Shown in pieces: positions 1 to 5,258 of a stretch of DNA of 6,474 bases. Positions within the stretch are counted from its first letter, which is position 1. The number at the start of each line of letters is the position of its first letter. The position numbers and the translations under genes are program-made. Source of the stretch: Chloroflexota bacterium (GTDB lineage Bacteria > Chloroflexota > Limnocylindria > Limnocylindrales > CSP1-4); the NCBI GenBank assembly GCA_030271555.1, contig JARXKQ010000070.1:1-6474 (forward strand), given 5' to 3'. Under the pieces are notes generated by a model that saw only the letters and a program-made list of their open reading frames with translations, did not search any database and had not been told where the DNA came from.

Positions 1-1
1 C

Positions 2-394
2 GATTGGACTAACTGGGGCGGCAACCCGACAGACAACTTCGGCGAGTTCGCCGAGCCGAACGACGACATTCCGGGTGTGGCCAACACCACAACCACCATT
101 GGCTTCACCAGCGGCATGAACTATGTACTCGGTAAGGCTCCCATCCAGGTTGGTGGCAGTCTCAACACGTCCTACCAAGGGTCGGTGACGACCGCAAGCG
201 AATGGTGGAAGCCGATAGTTCGTCCCGGCGTGGGAGATGGCGGCGTCCAGTTCTGCAGATACGGTAGTTCGGCCCAGATGAACCGAAAGGTTGCGACGCG
301 AACTAGCATCAGACAGACCTCGGGCGGCGCTCTCGGATACTGGAGCTTTATCGACTCGATGGCGGAAACATCGGCGGCTTGTCCCCCACAGTGA
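2..394 (+). CDS. 3' end of an unrecognised, probably exported protein (partial)
   Basis: The reading frame is open from the first full codon of the window to TGA at 392-394, so only the C-terminal 130 residues are visible and the true start lies upstream. The GTG at 77 is internal to the open frame and is not a credible start. The visible part begins DWTNWGG and is rich in Gly, Ser, Thr, Asn and aromatic residues (an EWW near the middle), with only two cysteines, one in QFCRYG and one in the C-terminal ACPPQ. This composition suits an extracellular beta-rich domain with one possible disulfide, but I do not recognise the family. Its stop overlaps the preferred GTG start of the downstream lipoprotein hydrolase (GTGA at 391-394), so the two are probably co-transcribed and translationally coupled. 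That overlap is also the best evidence that the frame is real. The exported location is inferred from composition and from the neighbour. Confidence 0.6.
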   Translation, partial: DWTNWGGNPTDNFGEFAEPNDDIPGVANTTTTIGFTSGMNYVLGKAPIQVGGSLNTSYQGSVTTASEWWKPIVRPGVGDGGVQFCRYGSSAQMNRKVATRTSIRQTSGGALGYWSFIDSMAETSAACPPQ

Positions 395-1791
395 CAAATC
401 GTGGTATCGCGATCGCGCTCCTCGCTCTGGTAGCGGCGAGCGCGATCGCGTGCCAATCGCAGCCAGGGCCAACTGGAAGTCCTGCTCCGTTTCTCGTGAG
501 ATGTCCAGACAGGGGGCCCGAACCCGCACCCGACGCGACGCCAACACCGTCAGGAAGCGCCTTATTCCATTACTGCGGACAACTGAGCATCGAACGCACA
601 CCAGGGTGGACCAGGACGATCCAGGTTGGCGTCGTATCGGACCGCTCAAGCGATCCGTTTGTTGGTCGGTTCCCCCTCGTGTACCACCCGGGTGGCCCTG
701 GCATCAGCGCGGTTACCGAACTGTTCAATAGCCCTCCCGGCATCGACTTCGACCAGCATTCAGTGTTGAGCTGGGATGGAGCGACATCGGGCGATGGCAC
801 CGGTGCCTGCGGGATCGACACGATCAAGTTTCTGACTGAGCGCACGCCTCAGGACTTTGCGGATTTGGGCCAAAAGGCTGGCGATGAGTGCAAAGACGGG
901 TTTGGCAGCGCGCTGGACGTTGGCGCCTGGGCGGCTGCCGATGAGCTCGAAACGATCCGCGGAGCTCTAGGTATCGATCAGTTCGACATTCTTTCGATCA
1001 GTTACGGCACGGCCATAGCCGAGGCGTATCTGCGCTGGCATCCGGAGCATGTGCGTCGAGCTGTGCTCGATGCACCTATCGGTCTGGGCTTGAAGTGGGC
1101 GGACCGGATCGCCGCAGTCGGCTCGGTGAGCTCAACCCTCGCCGATGAGATGGCGTCTGCCTGCGACACCGATCGTTGCGCAGCAGAACTAAACGGCGTC
1201 GCCCCTGATCAGTCATACGAGACACTGCGCGCCGCAGTATTGGCCGAGCACCCATCGGTAGGCAGCGGCAACCTCGAGCTCAGTCCGGTCGTGCTTGATC
1301 AAGCGACTCTGCTCGCAATACATGGTCGTGACTACTGGCCCGGCTGGGCGACCGCCATTGACGAAGGGTTGAATGGCGACGGCAGCGCTCTGTGGAATGC
1401 GGGCCAGCACATCTATCTCGACCTCGATCGTCAGATCTACTACCGGTCGCTCTGCGGTGACCTGGATCGGCCGAGCGATGCCGCGGACTACAACGGCGGT
1501 CCTGACCCGTTGGTCTTCGCATATGCGTCGGATCTGGCGCCCTGCGTCCGCTTTCCCAGTGGCACGCCGCCTCAGCAACTGGCCGCAGAAGGTGCGCCCC
1601 AGCCTGCCGTGGAAATCTACGTTTCGACTAGGGACCCGTTGGCACCGTCTGTGATGCTCGCTGGCGCACCCTTCTTGTCAACGTTGGGTCGCTACTGTCA
1701 GAGCGACCACCCCGGCCACACTAGTTACGCAGACCCTGTCGCACGCGCCGCGATCATCGCATTCTTGGAGTCGGGCCAACCCGACTGCTGA
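391..1791 (+). CDS. alpha/beta-hydrolase lipoprotein, tripeptidyl-aminopeptidase (TAP)-like, S33 type
   Basis: Predicted lipid-anchored serine hydrolase of 466 residues, probably a proline-type or tripeptidyl aminopeptidase acting on peptides outside the membrane. The N-terminus has a basic start (TNR), a hydrophobic stretch and a lipobox ending SAIAC, placing the lipidated Cys at residue 21, followed by a Pro/Gly/Ser linker. The oxyanion-hole motif of this family appears as HPGGPG (99-104). The nucleophile elbow is SISYGT with Ser204 as nucleophile, and RWHPEHVRRAVLDAP follows, as is usual in the family. Asp415 (STRDP) and His443 (GHTSY) complete a plausible triad in the C-terminal TAP-like region. 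The length is typical for actinobacterial-style secreted TAP-like proteins. I chose GTG at 391 because it overlaps the upstream stop as GTGA; an in-frame TTG at 379 would add four residues. No strong Shine-Dalgarno precedes either, which fits coupling. The substrate is unknown, and an esterase role cannot be excluded. Confidence 0.85.
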   Translation: MTNRGIAIALLALVAASAIACQSQPGPTGSPAPFLVRCPDRGPEPAPDATPTPSGSALFHYCGQLSIERTPGWTRTIQVGVVSDRSSDPFVGRFPLVYHPGGPGISAVTELFNSPPGIDFDQHSVLSWDGATSGDGTGACGIDTIKFLTERTPQDFADLGQKAGDECKDGFGSALDVGAWAAADELETIRGALGIDQFDILSISYGTAIAEAYLRWHPEHVRRAVLDAPIGLGLKWADRIAAVGSVSSTLADEMASACDTDRCAAELNGVAPDQSYETLRAAVLAEHPSVGSGNLELSPVVLDQATLLAIHGRDYWPGWATAIDEGLNGDGSALWNAGQHIYLDLDRQIYYRSLCGDLDRPSDAADYNGGPDPLVFAYASDLAPCVRFPSGTPPQQLAAEGAPQPAVEIYVSTRDPLAPSVMLAGAPFLSTLGRYCQSDHPGHTSYADPVARAAIIAFLESGQPDC

Positions 1792-1800
1792 CAACCGGCA

Positions 1801-1827
1801 GCCGTCCTCGCCTGGAGCGGGGGCGGC
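1801..1827 (+). terminator. GC-rich hairpin after the hydrolase stop, possible terminator
   Basis: Ten bases after the hydrolase stop, 1801-1811 can pair with 1817-1827 around a 5-nt loop (CTGGA), giving an 11-bp stem with two G-U wobbles. In the minus-strand RNA the wobbles become A-C mismatches, so the hairpin favours plus-strand transcripts, the direction of the hydrolase. There is no clear U-tract, so intrinsic termination is an inference. The rest of 1828-2031, between the convergent genes, shows no convincing gene. Confidence 0.35.
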
Positions 1828-2031
1828 CAGCCCGGGCAATGGTCTTAGGCGGTTGAGGGGCTTTCCTTGGGAGGACGTTTTCGGCGGAAGAGGCCTGAGC
1901 GAAGGGCGCTGACCAGTACCGGCGCACCTGGCGATACCGCTGGCGGAAACGTTGGCTGACCTTCCTGACGAAGGTCTACCGCGTCTTTCCTTGGTTGCCC
2001 GATCCGTAAATGCGTATGTCCTGGCCCTCGA

Positions 2032-2433
2032 CTACGTCACGGAAGACATCGATCGCAGGAACAGCCAAATCAAGTTGAACAAACGGCCGAAGAAGTAGTC
2101 GACCTGCTCCGAGTCCTGGATCGGGATCTTCCCCTTCTCGAAATGTCGGATGTGGAAGTCGTTGCCTATCTTGTTCAGGGCTTGAGCGTCTGAGCCAAGT
2201 TCGTCGGCGTAGCGAGCGTCGTGAGCGACCTCGGCGATAAGCCGCTCGATGCCTTTAGGCAGTGGGCCGCGCAACGTCTTGAGTTCCGCCCATCCGTCCC
2301 ACAGCTTCTCCAGGGCATCGGTCCGCTCGGTCAAATCAGGTGAGCGGTACAGGTCAATGGCTCGAGCAAGTCGCTGGTCTAGGCCGAGGTCGCCGGACGA
2401 AGGTAGGGCGCTGGCAATCCGTTCGCGGACCAC
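2032..2433 (-). CDS. C-terminal fragment of the interrupted Abi-like protein
   Basis: This continues in the same frame after the TGA at 2458-2460. The first possible start is GTG at 2433, giving 133 residues, but no Shine-Dalgarno sequence precedes it. The eight codons between the TGA and this GTG (RIDRLSPT, after one Arg codon) already look like conserved protein, so independent initiation here is unlikely. Visible motifs are ALEKLWDGWAELKTL, a charged helical region, IGNDFHIRHFE and the hydrophobic helix FFGRLFNLIWLFLRS near the end. The IRH segment resembles the Arg/His motif seen in HEPN or AbiJ-like C-terminal domains, which often act as RNases. This assignment is from memory and uncertain. 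It is best treated as the back half of a pseudogene. Confidence 0.6.
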   Translation of the reverse strand: MVRERIASALPSSGDLGLDQRLARAIDLYRSPDLTERTDALEKLWDGWAELKTLRGPLPKGIERLIAEVAHDARYADELGSDAQALNKIGNDFHIRHFEKGKIPIQDSEQVDYFFGRLFNLIWLFLRSMSSVT

Positions 2434-2457
2434 GGTAGGAGACAGCCGATCGATCCT

Positions 2458-2913
2458 TCAGGCGTCGCTCATGCGGAACGCCAGGCCATTGCGGCGAAAC
2501 AAGGTGTTCACGTCGGCGATGAGCGCGGCCAGCCCTTCGTCTCGGTCGAACTCAAGGTGGTGGTGCCCGAAGTACCCGTGAAAGTCTGCTTGTGAAGCAG
2601 CCGCGATGTGTCTGGCCGCGAACTCAAGCACATCCATGACCGTTGTCGCCTCTGGAAGCTCTGCGGCACGAACGTTGCCCGGAAGGGATGGCACGTTCGC
2701 GCGCAGGGATTGCCAAAACGCGTTGGCGTCGGTTGCGATAGTGCCGCGACCCGGATCGTCGCAGTTCCATGGAAAGGCCCGAGCGAATGAATAGTCGGCG
2801 ATCCGGCGGTCCAAGAGAACGAGAACTCCGCCCCAGATCGTGCTGTCAACCTCCTCGGCTAAAGGCGCGCGCGGGCCGGATTCACGCTCGCTGAAATACA
2901 GTTCGTCGGTCAC
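2458..2913 (-). CDS. N-terminal fragment of the interrupted Abi-like protein
   Basis: This is the part that would be translated normally, 151 residues ending LAFRMSDA before TGA at 2458-2460. I prefer GTG at 2913 because GAGGA lies 8 nt upstream and because the family typically begins only a few residues before LYFSERE. An in-frame ATG at 2952, 4 nt after the stop of the upstream gene, would add 13 residues (MAWAGQRT...) and is the alternative. A much longer in-frame extension up to about 3225 is an antisense-frame shadow of the zinc-ribbon gene. The fragment keeps the conserved FP-CDD, DVLEFAARH and FGHHHLEFDR motifs but lacks the entire C-terminal domain, so it is probably not functional alone unless the TGA is suppressed. 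Confidence 0.65.
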   Translation of the reverse strand: MTDELYFSERESGPRAPLAEEVDSTIWGGVLVLLDRRIADYSFARAFPWNCDDPGRGTIATDANAFWQSLRANVPSLPGNVRAAELPEATTVMDVLEFAARHIAAASQADFHGYFGHHHLEFDRDEGLAALIADVNTLFRRNGLAFRMSDA

Positions 2914-2956
2914 GCCCAACGTCCTCGCGGTTCGTTGCCCAGCCCACGCCATGGCC

Positions 2957-3913
2957 TCATGGCGCGCTCTCTCGCACCGGGACGAGGACACCACCCCGTC
3001 TCGCCCGCTGATATTCGCGGTAGTAATCGCGGCGATGTTCCTGCGCGCACTCACGGTGATAGATGGGCAATCCCTTGCCGATGCGGGCGGCCTGCTGATT
3101 AGAAATAACCAACGCCCGCTCGCAGCGACCGCACTGCGCGACGCGGCGATGACCCGCGAGCCCGTCTGCGTAATCGAGGGCGAAAACGCCGGCCAGCGAC
3201 TCGGGAACGAACGCCGGGAAGACACCGCCGTCGACGGTTAGGACGCCGCCAGCTAGATCGTCATCGAGAATGGGCTCGTCGCTACCGAGTCTGACCAACC
3301 GACGATGGACATCGCGACGCAGGATGTCATCAAGCTCGCCGGCCGCCGTCAGATCGACGTGCTCCAGCCCCGTTTCGTACCTAATGAGGTGATCGGCCCA
3401 CGCTTCAGGTGGGCCATAAAGCCGTAGCAAGAGAGCTCGCACAGAGTGAAGCTCATCGAGAGCGTAGTCATTCCGTCGGGGCTCGTGATGGTAGCGAACG
3501 TCCCCGCGTCGGTGCTCGTCCTCAGCAGTCGAGTCAGGGCCGAACAGGGCTTCCACCTGCCTTTTGACCTGGTCGTAACTCGTGAAGAGGGCAAATGCGA
3601 ATGATCCGTCGAGCCACGCGATGTGGGGACTGCGCCGGATCGTGCTTAGCTCACCGAACATCGGGGCGGCGTGCGGAAACAGTGTTGACCAGATCACGAG
3701 TCCGGCGATGACCGGTCCGAAGTGGGTTGGCGAGTCGCTACCCGACATCGCAGTTCGCGGCGCGGCGTCACCTTCGGCCGGCGAGGGCGCCGGCATCCGC
3801 CACATCCGTCTAGCCGGCCAGACGACGTGCCGGGTTACAAAGCACAAGAGCGAATCCGAGGAGTGGAGGTCTGTCAGGACCAAGTCGGCGGCTAGGCTCA
3901 CGGTGTCAGGCAT
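2957..3913 (-). CDS. hypothetical protein with C-terminal CxxC/HxxC zinc-ribbon-like motif
   Basis: I do not recognise this 318-residue protein by name. Its clearest feature is a C-terminal putative metal-binding motif: CGRC (Cys261, Cys264), then an NQQAARIGKG stretch, then HREC (His286, Cys289), followed by a basic, Tyr/Arg-rich tail (RRDYYREYQRARR). The spacing resembles small zinc ribbons at the C-terminus of many uncharacterised bacterial proteins, including the CGNR type, which are thought to bind nucleic acid; that function is inferred. The central region is acidic and helical (DYALDELHSVRALLLRLYG, AGELDDILRRDVHRRLVRL). The start at ATG 3913 has GGA 9 nt upstream; the internal ATG giving MSGSDSPT (residue 56) has no visible ribosome site. 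Its TGA at 2957-2959 lies just ahead of the Abi-like gene on the same strand, so the two probably form an operon. Its place beside tRNA-Pro and transposon-end repeats suggests accessory cargo. Confidence 0.6.
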   Translation of the reverse strand: MPDTVSLAADLVLTDLHSSDSLLCFVTRHVVWPARRMWRMPAPSPAEGDAAPRTAMSGSDSPTHFGPVIAGLVIWSTLFPHAAPMFGELSTIRRSPHIAWLDGSFAFALFTSYDQVKRQVEALFGPDSTAEDEHRRGDVRYHHEPRRNDYALDELHSVRALLLRLYGPPEAWADHLIRYETGLEHVDLTAAGELDDILRRDVHRRLVRLGSDEPILDDDLAGGVLTVDGGVFPAFVPESLAGVFALDYADGLAGHRRVAQCGRCERALVISNQQAARIGKGLPIYHRECAQEHRRDYYREYQRARRGGVLVPVRESAP

Positions 3914-3946
3914 CGAAGAACATCCTGCGATGGAGACTAGGACCGC

Positions 3947-3960
3947 TCGCGAACACGCGA
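3947..3960. promoter_or_regulatory. short inverted repeat upstream of the zinc-ribbon gene
   Basis: TCGCG-AACA-CGCGA forms a perfect 5-bp inverted repeat with a 4-nt spacer, 34 to 47 bases upstream of the ATG at 3913. Its position suits an operator near the promoter of the minus-strand operon, but short CG-rich inverted repeats are common by chance here, and no clear -10/-35 pair is visible around it. Confidence 0.2.
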
Positions 3961-4088
3961 TAGTCGTGATTTGGTGTGACGGCGATGTATCTCACCCGCC
4001 CAGACTCCGATCCGTTCGGACAACGCTCGGGTTCAGACGTTCTCTGTCTGCGCCGTCCGGATCCCGAACCGTGTGGTCGCTAGATTGC

Positions 4089-4226
4089 GGAAGCGATTCC
4101 GGTCAGATTTCGGGCGGTGGACCAAATGAGCAGTCACCAAGCGCGATATCGACGCTGAGGAAACGATCCAGTTCAATCGGAAGCGATTCGGCTCACCTCG
4201 CGGAAGTGATTCCGGCAAATGAGCAG
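4089..4226. repeat. degenerate repeat cluster like IS21-family element ends (remnant)
   Basis: Four related copies of GGAAgcGATTCCGGtcA-like sequence start at 4089, 4159, 4179 and 4202. The first and last are close (GGAAGCGATTCCGG and GGAAGTGATTCCGG); the second and third are more diverged (GGAAACGATCCAG, GGAAGCGATTCGG). Two copies of CAAATGAGCAG, at 4123 and 4216, follow copies 1 and 4. Repeated GATTCCGG...TGAGCAG units are, from memory, characteristic of the multiple terminal repeats of IS21-family elements. No istA/istB-type transposase is readable in the window, so this would be a solitary, decayed end. The cluster stops 9 bases before the CCA end of tRNA-Pro. An array of regulator binding sites is an alternative. 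The remainder of the gene-free stretch 3914-4235 holds nothing else I can identify. Confidence 0.4.
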
Positions 4227-4235
4227 CCCAAGGGA

Positions 4236-4312
4236 TGGTCGGGGCGGTGGGATTCGAACCCACGACCTCATGCTCCCAAAGCATGTGCGCTGCCGGACTG
4301 CGCTACACCCCG
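4236..4312 (-). tRNA. tRNA-Pro (TGG anticodon)
   Basis: On the minus strand, 4312 to 4236 folds as a complete tRNA of 77 nt including the encoded CCA (4238-4236). The acceptor stem CGGGGTG pairs with CGCCCCG (one T-G wobble), followed by discriminator A and CCA. The anticodon stem is CATGC/GCATG with loop TTTGGGA, giving anticodon TGG at 4278-4276. The T arm is GTGGG-TTCGAAT-CCCAC. It decodes CCA and, with wobble, other proline codons. Its 3' end points toward the IS-like repeats and the accessory operon, the usual orientation for an element inserted at a tRNA gene. A TATCAT sequence lies a little upstream of the 5' end on the minus strand and could be its -10 box; no good -35 is visible. Confidence 0.95.
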
Positions 4313-4328
4313 CTGCGTTGATGATAGG

Positions 4329-4344
4329 GCGCCGCAAGCGGCGC
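4329..4344. other. perfect GC inverted repeat between divergent tRNA-Pro and LLM oxidoreductase
   Basis: GCGCCGC-AA-GCGGCGC is a perfect 7-bp inverted repeat (in RNA, about 6 bp with a CAAG tetraloop), followed on the plus strand by GCGCCTTT. It lies in the 49-nt gap between the divergently transcribed tRNA and oxidoreductase genes. Neither transcript would normally cross it as a terminator, so it may be a protein-binding site for the paired promoters or simply a GC-rich spacer. Confidence 0.3.
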
Positions 4345-4349
4345 GCCTT

Positions 4350-4355
4350 TAGGCT
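4350..4355 (+). promoter_or_regulatory. possible leaderless-type -10 box (TAGGCT) for the LLM oxidoreductase
   Basis: TAGGCT matches the TANNNT -10 pattern and ends 6 nt before the ATG at 4362. That spacing is typical of leaderless transcripts, which are common in Actinomycetota and some related phyla. The absence of a Shine-Dalgarno sequence before this ATG agrees with it. The -35 region is not clear. Confidence 0.3.
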
Positions 4356-4361
4356 GATCGG

Positions 4362-5252
4362 ATGCGCGTAGGCCTGTGTATTCCAATCGGTGAGCGTGGA
4401 CCCGAGTTCGTGCCGTTCCGGTACCGGGAGATGCGGGAGCTGGCCCAGGCGGCCGAGTCGGGCGGTCTGGATTCGATCTGGGTCGCCGACCACCTGTTCA
4501 TCCGATCCGACACGGGCACCGACCGCGGGCTATGGGAGTCGATGTCAATGCTGGCGGCGATGGCGGAGGCGACGTCGCGCGTTGAGCTTGGGCCGCTCGT
4601 GCTGTGCACGCCGTTTCGCAACCCGGGGATGATCGCGTGGGCCGCGAACTCGCTTGATGAGATCAGCGACGGCCGGTTCGTGCTGGGCCTGGGCGCCGGC
4701 TGGCACCAACCCGAGTTCGAGGCGTTCGGCTTCGACTTCGACCACAAGGTGAGCGTCTTCGCCGATGCGCTGGCGATCATCACGCCGCTGCTCCGGGACG
4801 GGCACGTGGCGTATGAAGGCAGGTTCTCAAGCGGCGAGGCGAGGATCCATCCTCGGGGCCCGCGACCCAGCGGCCCGCCGATCCTGACCGCGGGATCCGG
4901 CCCGCGCATGCTGGGTCTCACGGCGCGCTTCGCTGACCGCTGGAACAGCGTCTGGTACGGGCTGCCGACTGACGAGTTCCGCGACGAGCGGCGGCGGCTC
5001 GAGGAGGCATGTGCGGCAATTGGCCGCGACCCGGCCACGATCGAGGTCAGCGCCGGCATCCAGGTCTCCGACGCGGCCACCGTCGACGCCAATGGCCCCG
5101 AGAAGATCGTGGGTCGCGCGCCACAGATCCTTGAGGCGCTGCGGACCTGGCAGGCCGAGGGCGTCACTGAGGTGATGTGCCGCATGGAACCGGCGTCGGT
5201 GCCGCTCGCCGCGGAGATCAGCCGCGCGGCTGCGGAGTTGCGCGCCGCGTAG
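4362..5252 (+). CDS. LLM-class (luciferase-like) F420-type flavin-dependent oxidoreductase
   Basis: Cytoplasmic TIM-barrel oxidoreductase of 296 residues in the bacterial luciferase-like superfamily, most like the F420-dependent branch; the substrate cannot be read from sequence. The first strand, MRVGLCIP, leads into the helix REMRELAQAAESGG and the WVADH motif (40-44), typical of cofactor-binding residues at the first loops of the barrel. ISDGRFVLGLGAGWHQPEF (from about 101) is the family's signature beta-strand and active-site loop. RFSSGEARIHPRGP and PPILTAGSGPRMLGLTARFADRWN (172-195) are the conserved phosphate-binding and C-terminal barrel segments. The length matches the family. ATG at 4362 is the natural start, since the first strand follows immediately; no Shine-Dalgarno is seen, and a leaderless start is possible. 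It is divergent from tRNA-Pro and convergent with the TPR gene, so it is probably monocistronic. FMN instead of F420 as cofactor cannot be excluded. Confidence 0.88.
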   Translation: MRVGLCIPIGERGPEFVPFRYREMRELAQAAESGGLDSIWVADHLFIRSDTGTDRGLWESMSMLAAMAEATSRVELGPLVLCTPFRNPGMIAWAANSLDEISDGRFVLGLGAGWHQPEFEAFGFDFDHKVSVFADALAIITPLLRDGHVAYEGRFSSGEARIHPRGPRPSGPPILTAGSGPRMLGLTARFADRWNSVWYGLPTDEFRDERRRLEEACAAIGRDPATIEVSAGIQVSDAATVDANGPEKIVGRAPQILEALRTWQAEGVTEVMCRMEPASVPLAAEISRAAAELRAA

Positions 5253-5258
5253 TCGGGA

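Larger units (their letters stand above)
2032..2913 (-). pseudogene. abortive-infection-like protein gene interrupted by an in-frame TGA
   Basis: Reading from GTG at 2913 to TAG at 2032-2034 in a single frame gives 294 codons with one internal stop, TGA at 2458-2460 (codon 152). Both halves read as one familiar protein. The N-terminal part starts LYFSERESG, then IWGG, SFARAFPWNCDD, VMDVLEFAARHIA, FHGYFGHHHLEFDRDEG and FRRNGLAFRM. The C-terminal part has RIDRLSPTVV, ALEKLWDGWAELKTL, IGNDFHIRHFE and VDYFFGRLFNLIWLFL. From memory of the family (not searched), uncharacterised bacterial proteins of about 300 residues with this order of motifs occur in accessory regions. Their IGN-F-IRH-E tail resembles C-terminal domains of AbiJ/HEPN-like abortive-infection proteins, so a defence role is an inference. 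The TGA sits where relatives have a turn (about D-G-x-I-x-R-L), so a one-base change from GGA (Gly) or CGA (Arg) would explain it. It is the second gene of a minus-strand pair behind the zinc-ribbon gene. Confidence 0.7.

Noticed and set aside
1845..2031. Minus-strand open stretches downstream of the Abi-like gene, including an Arg-rich peptide ending RRKRPPKESPSTA
   Set aside because: Three frames are open in turn, none has a start or ribosome site, and Arg-rich open frames are expected in GC-rich DNA; no family recognised.
2458..2460. Selenocysteine or alternative-code reading of the internal TGA
   Set aside because: Three other genes here end in TGA, the position fits Gly or Arg in relatives, no redox motif surrounds it, and I saw no convincing SECIS-like hairpin, though I did not fold the region computationally.
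2953..3225. In-frame N-terminal extension of the Abi-like fragment to about 3225
   Set aside because: It lies inside the zinc-ribbon gene in another frame and has the Ser/Arg-rich look of a shadow; the conserved protein starts near 2913.
3582..4352. Long plus-strand open frame containing GRWDSNPRPHAPKA near its end
   Set aside because: That peptide is the familiar mistranslation of an antisense tRNA gene (tRNA-Pro here); the rest overlaps the zinc-ribbon gene in antisense.
4349..5185. Minus-strand 278-codon open frame opposite the oxidoreductase
   Set aside because: It is antisense to a gene with clear family motifs and has Ser/Arg/Pro-rich shadow composition.
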